From Apus apus (taxonomy: Eukaryota; Chordata; Aves; Apodiformes; Apodidae): DNA of 64,000 nt. The notes below the pieces were generated by a model. The model did no database searches. It saw only the letters and a program-made list of their open reading frames with translations, and was not told the origin of the DNA. Numbering within the stretch: the stretch's first letter is position 1; each line of letters starts with the position of its first letter. Position numbers and translations under genes: made by a program. Shown here piece by piece: positions 25,701 to 38,800 of the stretch. The stretch covers positions 172,824,274 to 172,888,273 of the forward strand of contig NC_067282.1 of assembly GCF_020740795.1 (NCBI RefSeq). Reading direction: 5' to 3'.

Positions 25701-28700
25701 AAAGATGCTTTTGTGAACTTAGTGGAAATACAGAACTGACAAAATCTGCAACCACAGTTTAATGGTGAGAGGAGGGAGGGGTGAACTTTTGATATGTTCT
25801 TAAAAAAGTACTAAGAATTATTGGTGAGAAGTCTTTATCTAGAGTTAGAAAGGGCAATACGGAAGAACCTTCCAGCTACCAGAGATTATAATTTCAAAAA
25901 ACCCTAAAGAGATAAAAGCATCTTTCTACTGTGAAACCACTTGAAACTTAACCTTGATGTTAAATAGGAAAAATATTACACCCTTTCATATTAATTTTAA
26001 AAATTTGGCATTATTTTTCTTGTTTGATCAAATAACAGCAATTTGATAATTAGGATAAGTGATACTGTGGTCGAGAAAGGAAGAGGATGACATATAAATT
26101 AGTATAAATGAGATTAAGAGCAATTAAGGATTTGCAAGCACTGTCTGATAGAGCCTGCAGACTCCATAGTGCATAATTGATGCATCTGGTATATCTTGAA
26201 GTTTAAGAGTACATTCCTTGATTGTAGGGCTGGGGCACCTCTCTGTCCTGACCCAGCGGTGGTTCCTACTGGTGGCAAGGTATTTAAAAGGCATGAGGGG
26301 GATTTAGAGAGATAGAATATACCCAGGATTTATTCTGAAAGCAGAAATCTAATGATGAAATGATTTGCAGTAAAAATTACAGCTCAGTTCAAGTAAGAGT
26401 GATGTTCAGGGGTTTGAAGGCAAGTTATACTAATTTTACTACTTTGCTGTTCAGTATAGAATTGATTCAAGGCAATTTATTCTTATTATTACTTTTAGAA
26501 ATAAGAGCTATCGATACAAGGCAATTGCCCCTTTAGGACCTGTTATTTGGAAGACAGAGTTTTTTAATTCCAGGCAGTTTTTGCATAGATACAGTTCCAA
26601 TTTTCTTCATTTATCTCTGGATTTTAACTTCCTTAATATTGAGTAATATCAAGAGCATTCTGATGGTTTTGTTTTGTCTTGTTTTGTTGGGGTGTGTTTT
26701 TTTCTAGTATTATTAGGAAAAGTAATGAAAGAGGTGTAAGGAAATGCTTCCCTTGATTCTGTTCATACATTACATTGCTTCAGTTGCCTGCTACATTATT
26801 TTTACCCTATGGGATTAAAAAGTTAAACATTGGTGAGTGCAGGTAAAAAAGTTTGTTCGTTCATATTAATTTTGAATTGACCAGACATGAAAGAGAAGTA
26901 GCTCTGCAGAGGTTGTGTTTATATCAATTTTTATTTCCTCTGAGATAGTAACATAATTTTTGTTACTGATGCTCAAGGGTGTCTACAACTAGAGGAACTT
27001 GGTTTTTCCCTCATTTCCTATGCCATATTGCACAGTATTCTGTGATCCTGCATAGAACAGGTAAGTTGCCTGCATGTTTCCTGAGACCCTTTAAAAATAA
27101 TCTTTCTTCTGAGTCCCTTATTTATTCAACAGCAATTTTCAAGAGACTTAAGTCAAAACTTGACACTTCTTGTCTTCTACTCTATATACTTAATCACATT
27201 ATATTTTGCAAAGAGATAATAAGCACTTAGAATTTTGCCTCAGTATTTTTGGTTCAGTCCCTATATTCACCTCTTTTCAAATAATCTCTACCTTTCTACC
27301 ACTTGTTGTTAAGAGCACAGTGATGTTTCTGATCACTAGTCTTTAGCTAAAATTTCAGTTAGTCTTTTGCAATTCAGTATTTATAATTGATGTTCCTTCA
27401 CTGTGTGAAAGCTTCATGTCTATGAAACTCCTCACCTCTCTGACTCTGGGCACATAGGGCCTTCACAGATGCTGGAATTCACTCTGTATGTTTTCATAGC
27501 CAAGAACACAACAAAGCTTTGGTCTCATTTTGTGCTGGCAGGGCTATGTTTAGGAAGGAGGTGCAACGTATTTATTTATTCTTTGAACTTGGAGGCTGGG
27601 AGAGGAAGTGTAATTTTACTGGGACTACATCATTCTCCTTTACACAGTTCACTGCTCAAATCTGAGCATGTAACCTGTATTTTCTCCCAAAACTCTGAAA
27701 CATAGATATTTTGTGCTGATTCACCTATAAGATTATAGGACTTATAGAAGGTGTTTGGTTTTCCTGCATATAATTAGGTAAAAAGTAGACTTTAATTTCT
27801 GTACCATGCTGCATGATACTTCACAATGCTTCTCCAAAACGGTGTTCAGATAATGGAAAAGTTCAGCATTACTATGGAAGTTCATAGTATATAAGATGGT
27901 AACCCAGCAAAACAGATGCAAGCACTACCAAAATTTTTAGAAGACTGAAAATAATAATAATATGTACACTATTCTTTCTTAAATGCACTCACGTATTTGT
28001 TAGATTTCACTTTTTTTTTTTTTCCTTCTCTTATTGGTGCTTTAAAGAATGTTTAACAAAGCTAGCTGTCTGTCCAATATATTTGCAACTTTTGAGATTT
28101 AAGAGGGCTAAAAAGAATTACATTCTTTCCATGAATTAAATGTATGTATATTCTGTATAAACAGCGCATCAATGTTTTATCAATCACACTCTTAATTTTC
28201 ACAGTTTCTCAGGCATTTATTTGCATCTTGCCAAAATTAATAGCACCTTTCCTTACCTACAAATGGAGTAAATATTTTTTTACTTAATACCTTCAGAAGC
28301 TGGCACTTCTAGATTTCAAGTGCAGTGCTAATTTCTTTTAAGTAAAATTGTAGACCTACAATTTCTTTGCCTAAAGGAAGAGGAACAATTGTGTACATTT
28401 TAATTTATATAAATGTCTGTGTGAAATTGTAGACACAAGACCAAATACCCTACACAAAAATGATATATCAGTAGAAAGCTTCCAGGTTGGCACTGTCAGT
28501 GTGCCTTGCAGCATTTGTGTTCAAAACTGACACTACAGAAGAATAGCTCTTCATTAAGTACATGGGAAAGGTAGGTGAGAACTGGTATAAAGTTACCTGT
28601 CTGCAAAGACCTGAAGTTAGAACTTAAATCTCTCAATAGATCCATCAAACAATACTGACTTGCCAATAAACCCAAGCACCTACTTTGAAGTCATTGCCAT

Positions 28701-29000
28701 GAAACTCAGCCAGGCCACAAAAGCCAAGGGTAAGTATCCTTTTAACATCAGCAGGTTCTGAATCTAGGCCCTTTAGGAAAAAGGCTTTACAGTCCAGTCC
28801 AGTTCCTCCCACCATAGAGGAATACATAACTGAACAAACTAACTGTCACTCTTGGTTTTAAACCTTTTTACATACAGACAAATTTTAGCTTAGTTTGAAT
28901 TAGTGAGGTCTGAATGTACTTTGTGTTCTAATGTATATGTTGAAGTACAATGTAGTCAGCTACCACAGGAGGAAACAAATTCTGAAATACATTCTAATAA
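22776..29000. other. gene-free DNA below the SLC16A7 3' end
   Basis: It contains an AT microsatellite region (23645-23765), a poly-A run (25571-25588) and a poly-T run (28013-28023). No supported gene was found. Some of the upper end may belong to the SLC16A7 3' UTR if a distal poly-A site is used. Confidence 0.45.
23645..23765. repeat. AT-rich TATATA microsatellite region
   Basis: TATA/TATAAA-type runs alternate with short ACACA pieces. The open frame on the minus strand reads as Tyr/Ile repeats and is not a gene. Confidence 0.8.
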
Positions 29001-29005
29001 AGCTG

Positions 29006-29011
29006 TTTATT
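29006..29011 (-). terminator. candidate polyadenylation signal AATAAA for SLC16A7
   Basis: The minus strand reads AATAAA here, about 610 nt beyond the stop codon, followed within some 40 nt by T/G-rich sequence. It is the first perfect hexamer I found below the stop. The true 3' UTR could be longer and use another site, so this is only a candidate. Confidence 0.25.
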
Positions 29012-29618
29012 GTATTTTAGAGATGCAGCCCACCAACTGTTCATCTTCTAGCCTCAGCTTTTACATCAATATCATAATTTTTTATACAGACATAATGTAT
29101 CTTTTTGATCTTGTGGGCATAAAAAAGAGAAAAAGTTTCAGTGTGCTTTACTCAGGTATTCTGCCTCTTTTAAAATCTTTGAGCTTATATTCTTTTTACT
29201 ATTAGTAGTAAGTACAATTTGGGTAGATTATTTCAGCAAACTTTAACAATACTCTAAGGTGAACACAAAGTATCTTCCCAAATAAGAGTAAGAGATACGT
29301 TTGCATGAGATATAGTTTTAAAACAAAACTGTCATTGGAAGGCTTTATATATAGTCTGATTTACCTGACTCTTGATTGTCCAGAGTCATAGTTTGATGGA
29401 ATCATTTGCATGGAGCAACTACCTCTGTAATCTCAATTTTGCATCACTGAAATAAATATACTGTAGATACTATTTTAACTTAGAGTCTTGCCGTGGGGCA
29501 AAAATCTGTTCCCATCCAATATTGTGACTGATCATTTTTACCTCAAAACTTGGCCTATGTCCTGTAGACATATTTCTAATGGAAGCTATAAATGTTGCCT
29601 TCTGAGCTATATTGCAGC

Positions 29619-29890
29619 TTAAATATTAGTTTCTCTTTCTGAAGGATCTTCAAGAGCTTTATCAGCTCTGCTGGCAGCATCTTCGTTCTCATTGTTTGTT
29701 AACGGTTCTGCTTCCTTTGAGTCAGCGTTCTTCAGAGCTTTCTGCTTCTCATCTTCTAGCTTCTTTTCTTTTGCCAAAAGCCTGTAGTTAATGGCATTGC
29801 CAATGAACAACCAGATACTGGCCACAGTCACAATCACTCCACAGACAAAATACATGTACTGATATTCACCGGTAACATCAACCAACCAAC
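29619..29890 (-). CDS. SLC16A7: SLC16A7 coding exon 4 (C-terminus, residues 391-480)
   Basis: The acceptor ends TATTTCAG at 29891. The exon begins by completing Gly391, then encodes [13 protein letters not shown], helix 12 (about 401-425) with [12 protein letters not shown], and a hydrophilic, Glu/Lys/Ala-rich cytosolic tail ending SERETNI before TAA at 29619-29621. The final seven residues equal those of human MCT2 as I recall them, while the tail in between is diverged, which is usual for this family. Confidence 0.95.
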
Positions 29891-32800
29891 CTGAAATACA
29901 ATGACAAGAAGAGAGAAAAAGAGCCTTTAGAATAGCATACTCAATACAACTCAGATCTTTCCCTAGGAGAAATACCTATATATTGCCTGGTTTTGAAGTA
30001 GGAGCAGAAAAGCATTTTCAATATGTTCAAAAAGTCTAACATATATATTGGAACTCTAACAAAACCTGTTTTAGTCAAGCTAGAAGCTGTCATTGGAATC
30101 ACTGTCAATGATAAAATAGTGAAGAACCAAGTAAGTAAAGCTTAACGAATAATGACAGGCAGTTATTTAGTTCTTTCATTGTCTTATTATTTTATTCACC
30201 TCCTAATTTTGTTTCCTATTGTTTTGGAGTGACTGTCTGACACTCTCGGAGGCTGCATGCAGACAATAGGATGAAGAGGTATGTGCCGTTTTAGGCTGCT
30301 GTCACTGTGCATCAACTGCTTGTTTTTCAATTTTGCTTTCCTGTGACTGTTGAAAGAGATAGAAAGGCTTGCTCCTGCAACTATCATGCTCAACTCCTGA
30401 ATGTTGAACTCTGAAGCCTCTACCTAAACATTACATCCACACTTCTGAGATTAAATTGGTCACGAGAAGGAAAATAAAATTGAACCGTTCTTCCATTTTA
30501 TGAGCCATTCTTTCTAAATTTTCCCAGTTGTCTAATCAACATTTGTAGGTATCCAACCATTTAGCTCTGAACTCTGCTGTCATTGAAATGCACAGGATAA
30601 CTTGTCCGCTTCAATTTAGTATGTATTTTGATGCTTTTACCGGGCTAAGCCATAATGCCAGCCTATTCACCTGATACATATTTACAAACTAGTAAATTAT
30701 TTCAGTATTTTCTTTATTTCACAAGCCTCTTATTAAGGAAAACTCAAGTAGCACTGCAACTGTATCATTCACCCATTTGTGTAAATAGGACAATTTAGTG
30801 TTGTGGGGTTTTTTTTGATGAGCAGTCTCACAATACTGATTATTAAAAATTAAATTCTGCATTTAAATTACTTCAGTATAATATTTTAAAGGATATGAAC
30901 TAGTCAAACTGGAATTTGGCTTTTCCATGTGCTCATCCCCATTGTTGTCTCTATTTAATAACAAAAATTTATTATTTATACAGTTATAGCACAAACATGG
31001 TTTTCAAAACTTCTGCAAAACTAATATACTGAAAAATAAAAAGTTGCATATGCTATTGCTCCATAAATATTAAATATCTTTAGAGTTAATATTAATATTG
31101 ATTTCAGAACCTGAATGAAAAGGCTGGACTCCAGCAGCCTCAGTCCCCCACTAGGTGGCATAGGAAGAGTCTGTGTGAGAACATCTTTTGTTTGACCATT
31201 AGGAAAATGAATTTGTATGTTAAAAGATGAGGGAAATATGGAATATATTTAGGACTATTAAACTTTTAATTATACAAATATTATCGTACTAAAGTGAGTG
31301 GAATTGTTCTGGCATATTTAAAATTTCACTCAAAAATGCAATTTCATAAAAACAGTGAGAGTAATCCCTAAAATACTTTGATAATTATAAAGGGTTTTAG
31401 GCACAAACAATCTTGCTGACTTTTTTGGCTTTGCTTATGTGGCTATAGTGTATGTTCACAAGGCTGGTAATATCAGCATCTTTATATTTTCATAGTGTCA
31501 GGCTTACATTTAATGGATACTTTTCAGTAAGATTTACTTTTCAGTAAGATTTGAGCATCTATTTCTTTAGCCTCATATATCATCAGAAACTTTCAGATTA
31601 TAAAACTTACTAACAGCATTATTAAATACTGACTAAAAGGCTAGCAAACAAAAAATACTTTAGATAAGAGTCTTAATCAGTTTTGGTGCTAGAAGTCCAA
31701 AAATTATTAATATAGTCCAAGCTTAGGCTCCTTTAAGTTTCCCTTGCACTCAAAAGATAGAAGCTGGCAACATTACCATCTTTTAGTCAATGTAGGATGG
31801 TTCTCTCTCTGAATTGCCTTACATGTATCTGTTGGCTATAGTAACAGTCTAAAGGACTGGCTGACAGTGAGGCTGTGGTGTGAAATCATAGAATCATTTT
31901 TGTTAGAAAGGAACTTTAAGATCATTAATGTTAACCTAGCACTGCCAAGTCCACCACTAAACCATATCTTTAAGCACCACATCTACATGTCTTTTAAATA
32001 CCTTTGGGGATGGTGACCACCACTTCCATGGACAGCCTTTTCCAGTGCCTGACGACCCTTTCAGTGAAGAAAATTTTCCATATATCCAATCTCGACCTTC
32101 CCTGGCACAATCATGCCAGGGTGAAATGCTCAACAACACTGCAGTGGAATCCCACCAGGCATGAACCCTGCCTAGGCTGCTGAGCATGTCCATGTCCTTT
32201 CTGGCACCTACAGGTTTCTTCTCTCTAGAAATGCCAATCCTTTCGGTTAAGACAAACTAAAGGTGCTATTTAAAATTTGTGTGGGTGCTCCTCTGGCAGC
32301 CATTAGGTTAGGGAAACTGTAAGTCCCTGTGAGATCTTAAGGAAAACTGATCAGTGGATTCGACCAATTCAAAAGAGTAAGAACTACATTGGTGAAGAGC
32401 AGATTAGAGCTGAATACATGTAAATCAAGACTGCAAAGATTGTGCTCAAGAAAACATGAATTTATCACATGAATTTATGGGCCAGTAGGGATATACTCTC
32501 TATCTGTCTATTGCACATGCATGCAATGTATGCCTTCAGATTCTCATGTGGATCTACAGTTGCAAAGTGCAATAACTGACACAGTGCACTGAGGCTACAG
32601 GACATTCCTAGTCATACAGAAAACATTAACATTAAGAACAATGTTTATATTAATTCAATAATAATTTGCAAGATTATGCTGTAATGTCTGCAAAAAATGG
32701 CATAAAATAGATTCTTACCTCCTAGAGGAGGGCCTATGAGTACAGGGCAACATTCCACGATTGTAACAAGTCCAACTGCACTGGAAAATCTGGCAGCCCC

Positions 32801-35800
32801 AACGAGGTCCATCAATGTCTCAAAAAGCACGCTGCTAACCATTCCAAATGCAAACCCAAAAAATACAGCATATATCACCAAGCCAGTGTAATTTGTTGCC
32901 AGAGGGCACAAGATGTGACAGACGCCATTGTAAAAGACAGCAAAACTAAAAAAGTACTGAATCTTTGGCCGAATAAACTTGGAGTTTGCTACAAGTCCCA
33001 TTGAAGGCCTAGCAAACATGTCGACAAAGGCTAAGATAGATAGCAAAAAAGCAGCAGAATATTCATCAATTCCTTTGTGCTTGGCATAAGGAGCCAAGAA
33101 AACTATTGGAGCGAAGAAACCAATAAACATAATGACATTTCCTGACAAATAGATCAGAAACCCTCTATGTTTGAAGAGGGACAAATCAAGATATGTATTT
33201 ATAGTTTGCCAAAAAGACTTTTTGCTGGTTTTGTGCAAGGCAGAATCTCCTGTTCCTTTTTCAACATCTTTTTTCACAGGAGGGACTGTTTTCGGTCCAA
33301 CAGGTCTCATAAGTGACCCAGCCACACAGCAGTTCAAAAGAAGTCCTCCCAGAATGAGAAAGCTTCCTTTCCAGCCAAATGCATTAAAGAGGAATTGATT
33401 GAGAGGTGCCAGTGTGCTCAGAAACACTGGACTTCCAGCCATAGCTAATCCATTAGCAATGGGACGCTTCTTATAGAAATACTTGCCAATCATGGTCAAG
33501 GCAGGCTGTAAGTTGAATGCTAAGCCCAGTCCTAAACAACACATAAAAGACAGTATTATTGAAGGTCATGCACTAAAAAGACATATCACACCTCTTTCAA
33601 GTTATTTTTAAGGTGACCAGTATCTAATACAGTTATTCTCAATGAATATAGATACTAAACAGTATCAGAGAATGAAATCGAGCTTCATTGCTATCCATGT
33701 GTGTTAACGCCAAGACTATGTCATGGTGGCATTCTGCCATTTCCCCCTGTAACAGAGCAATAAAAGCCAAAACTCCTTGTGGTGTTTCAGCAATCACATA
33801 AGAATTATGGTATCAGTGCCTTGACTCACCATTTTTATATTTGCTAAGCTATAATGCAATTCTCTCTTGGCTCATTTCACTAAAGTTATTAAATGTCACC
33901 TCAGCTACAATGCATGCAGGGTGTATTTAATTGCATACATTTCATTTCTTATTTCCAGCCCTATTTAAGATCAAACTTGTGTACTAAAGTGGACATTAAA
34001 ATGCCTAATTATTTTGGAGCACATTTAGCACTTTCCCAGGTATGGAAGTCATTACAGAGAGTGGAAGAGTTCCAGAGGACATGCATGGGAGCAGAACACC
34101 CAACCGCATCAGCTGCATGTATAAGCTGAACCACTAGGCCTTCTCTCTGTATTAGGACACCTAGGCAATAATGTCTAAGTAGGCATTCATCTACTGAATG
34201 GCACAGGCGAGGTTCTTTCTTCTCTGATAGGGCCATTCCTGGACCCTGGCTTTATTCTTTCAGTGAGCCATAAGTTTTGGATGTAAAAAATAAGAGGTTT
34301 AAGGAATAATCACTTAACAAAGAAGTACTCCCTCAGCCCCAGCATAAAGATGAGCTTGAATATAGTAACAAGTGCCATCTCATTCATTTAATATCTGCCA
34401 ATATTTCTACTCACTTGCCTTCCTTATTCTGAGGACCCAGTCAAAAAAACCCGAAACAAACTCACAACTTTTGAGAAGGAGGTATTTGATTGACTTGCTT
34501 TATGATCACTTCAGTTGATTGCCTTAGGCACTATCTAGGCATTTGATGATATATGATATGGGAGATTGCAAATAGAAAGCTATTGAACTGTAAGTTGTTA
34601 TACCTTCTGTGAGAGTATATGTACATAAAAACCTACAGAAACCTGGTGTTAGTTTTCATATTTTTACTAGAATTCTGATAGCCCCTGTGAGAATTCTGAT
34701 AGCCTCTGCTACCTCATTTGAAGTGCAACATGACTGAAAGCTAAAAGAATGAATGTGAAATTCTACACAAATTACTGTAATAAATGCTGTCACAAGCCAA
34801 TCAATTTTTATACCATAATTACAGTGCAGTGTGGAACAGTACCTACATACAGCATTTATTGGGTAAAATCATCAGTTGTTCCTGAAATATCCTAAGAAAT
34901 AATTTAACATCATACAAGCTAATTGAAAAATTCAGGTAGCTGAAATGAAGTGAATTTGCTAGCTTCTTGGTTTGCGTTTGTACAATGCCCTGCACAGTGG
35001 GATCTTGATCAGTAAGGTTCATTGGTAAAACAGTATTAGAAATAATATAACAGAATATTATAATCCCTTTTAAACCAGACTCTTACCTCCAACGACACCA
35101 ATACATATATAAAGCTCCAGGACACTGTTGCAGAAAGAGGAGGCAATCATACCAAATGAACATAAGATACCTCCTGCTATCATCACAGGCCGGCTACCAT
35201 ACTTATTCACCAAAATGCTGCTTATGGGACCTGTTGGTAGAAAGAAAACACATTAACACGTGATAGGTAACTCATCATACATGTCTTTGTGTTTAGAGTT
35301 TATTGTAATGTTTTATTCCTCCATCCCATGAAATACTTGGCTGTTTCTATACTGATTTGTCTTATAAACACTGTGAGTTTGCAGACACATGAGCCAGGAT
35401 GTGGCTATACTGCCTCCATGCCAATATAAATATTGCTTAGTTATGGAGATAGATCAAATTAAAGATTAAAGACATCAGACAAGCAAGAGAGATGGTTGCA
35501 GTTCACAAGCTATCAGTACTGAGATCAGTCAATAGAAGTTTTGAAAGTGCAAGGACTTCTGAACAATTTCAAGTATGAGACAAGTATCAAAATTCCCCTT
35601 CACAGAGAAAGAAGAATCTCCAGGGAACCAAATTAAAAACTAACCTTAATACTGTGGCATGTCCTGGACTTCTACTTAAAACTACACATAAACTCTGAAA
35701 ATATTGTCAAAACAGAATGTAAATCTCTGGCCCTTGAGGCTCACTTTCCCTCACCTCATCCAGAAAGGAGTGTTAATGGGCAATAAGGTGATTATAAGTT

Positions 35801-38800
35801 GTCCGGGAAAATCTAAGATGTGCTTTAGCATAAAGATACATAAACTTCAAAAATATTACTACAGGTTCATTTTTTTGGTTTCGACTGCAATTCAGTTTAT
35901 GGTGTAATTACGTGCATACTAAACAAACAGCTAGTGTGCAATTTAGCATGACATGCATGATATGTTTTTTAAACGACCATGACTAGAATAGATTGTGTGC
36001 TACATATCAAGATAAAGAGGTTGTCAAAGCTCTTTAGGTAAGTCTGCATACCATCTGACGGCACTATATTTGGCCTAAACTATTACAAATAGTCTTACTT
36101 TTGCAATAACTAAACTTACCCAGTTTAAAAAACCCAACAACCCATAATTAAAAATTTCAAAATCAAGATAAAGCAGGCACCCAGCATAAAGCAGAATGAC
36201 AAGATCTACATCTGATTTCACTGCAAATCATTCACTGTACTGGTAACAGTTTTAAGTTTCTCTCTTTGTAGATATCTAAAGGAATAAATGCCAGAAGCTC
36301 CATTATGTGAAAAAAAGCCTAATCCAAACATAACTAAGAAAAAAAATTAATCATAGCTACAGTGTTACTTCAGATTTTTTAGAACTTAGAGTCTGTGCAT
36401 TCATTAAATAGCTTAGGTCACACGGAGCCTAGGGCAGCAGCTGTTTAAAAAAGGAGGTCCTTATCCAGACAGCACAGACACTTGCCAATACACTCAGCTT
36501 TCTGCTGGTAAAAGCAATCTATCTTCTTGCCCAGGCAGCTGTAACACTTAAGGTAGGAGGGGGCACAGAGGATAAACAGGGTGGCTGTTTTACTGGGAAG
36601 GTAAAGAATGCTCAGACTGAAGGCATTAGGGTTTATCTTATAGATAGGAGACCAGGCTCTGCTGCTCAGTGGACTGCAATTCAAGCATAACCATATACTG
36701 AAACCAACTCCTCAAAATCCACAGCACAGACTGGCTCAACAAATATACACTAGCCCAGAAATGTATTAAAATTCTTTAAATCACATATGAAGCACTAAAA
36801 TATTTCACTGACAGGTTATATTATGAGATACTTAACACTTCTAATTTCCGTTTGGGGGGAACACTAAGCAGAACAGCGATGAGGTGGGTTTCTCCTTTGA
36901 GATCATAGGAAGAGAGCAGTGAAACATGAAAGACAGGCAAATTACACTCCAAACACTTTCCAACCATATCATGCTTACTTCTCCTGTCTTAATCAACTTG
37001 TGCTTTCATAGCTATGCAGAAGCATAACTTCGATCACATTGTTGTTTTGTTTTGGTTTTTTATTTAGAGAGCTATGTTGGGACATTCAGTAGTTTGGCTC
37101 ATGTTTGAATTAGAAAGGCTTTTTGAAATATGTGAACAATACAAATATTTCCTCTGGGCCAAAAAGCCCCTTTTAACTTGATCTCTTTGTTTAACTCAAA
37201 GAAAAAAGTTCCATCCCAACACCAGTTAATATTTATATTTTGGAAAATAAATTAAATGTAAGGCAATTTTCTGGAAAAAAAATAAAAAGTTTTCTTATCA
37301 TTGCTAAACACAATAACAGTATTTCACTTCAAAGATACCAAAATAATGATTTACCAAATTATTTTCAAGTTCTGGAAGTATTTACAAAATTGTCAATTAA
37401 AAAATTATGTAATATTTGTTAACATTCTGAGCTCCCCCCAAATTGTGGCTGTATTTACGTTGCCTTGCTGTAGTCTTACTTAAAATGTTCCTTTTCTGAT
37501 CCTTAGAACAAAATGTAGGAAATAGGCATCATAGCACATAAATATTTGACCATACTATTTTATTCATTCACTACATGCAGCATCTGGAACTGTACTCTTA
37601 CATAAATACTTCACTTATGATGTAGACAGACCTGTTAGCAACCTGTTTATTTTCTCCTTACACCAGTGTGAGAAGTGAGGAATGGCATTTAAAAATGAGT
37701 GTTGTGCAATATTGCTATATTGTTAGCATTTGAAATGAAGCTATGGATCAAAAAAACAGCATTGCACAGCATTGATAAAGCTTTCCAAACATAGTCAAGG
37801 ACAAAGATGAGCTCTGTTCTAATAGTCATTCCAGAAGAGTATTGACCACAATAATAATATTCTTTAATATTGTTCCATCAATCCTTCCTTATTAGGAGCA
37901 AGAAAACTGGACCTTTGTGGATCTTAACTTTGGCAGTGAGGCCAGGACTGTAACTTACAGCTTTTCAGACCAAAGCATGTAATGTTAGCTTCACCCACAA
38001 GACCTGCTAGCTACAAGTCAAATATGGATATATTAATTTAGGTAGGCAGTGGATGAAGATACCAGAGGAAAGACAAAGCTGTTTGATGGTCATATTTTCA
38101 AATTACCTGAATCTGGAATGTAGTATGAATTTAAAATTCCTTTAAACATCACATTCTCTTTGAGATGTTTTCCTTCAGTTAGTGATGTGTATTTAGCACG
38201 ACAGCTCCATTTACTTTTTGGGTCTGCTATTAGTATATTCCAGCTTTTTTATTTAAAATGTGTGCATGTGGTAAATATTAATTGTTATATAAGCCATAAA
38301 GTTAGTTTGAGATTACTCTGGAAGCTATATAGGAACCCTTCCAATTTGATGAGTAGATTAAAAATATTCTTGTGACATCTTTGTATATACTTGGTTTTGC
38401 AGTATCATAAAATTATGCATATTCATACTTTAATGTATATGAATCTACATAAATTCCAGCTGTTCATCTGACATCATATGTTTTATAGCCATGCACAAAT
38501 TTTATTTTAGATCTAACAGATTCTACAATTATTTAAGCAATGCTCACATGCCAACATCTATCTATATTCCCTGCATACTTCTTCCTTTTAGTAGAAGGAA
38601 GATTAAGCTGTAACACTGCCAAAATCATGCTATACATTAATGCGCATTAATGCACTAGAGGACTGCTGGATCTCTGAGTCTAGTTTCCCAAAGCCTGAAG
38701 TAACTACATAACAGATGTTAAGTCAGGAAGCCCACAAGAATACTTACTCTGATCTCTCCCTTAGCACCTACAAACCATCAGCCACAAAAGGCTATACACT

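Larger units (their letters stand above)
29891..32718 (-). other. SLC16A7: SLC16A7 intron between coding exons 3 and 4
   Basis: This 2,828-bp intron starts GTAAGAATC on the minus strand and ends TATTTCAG. It contains a CR1 fragment (31885-32112) and a 17-bp tandem duplication (31519-31552). No further exon is seen. Confidence 0.9.
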
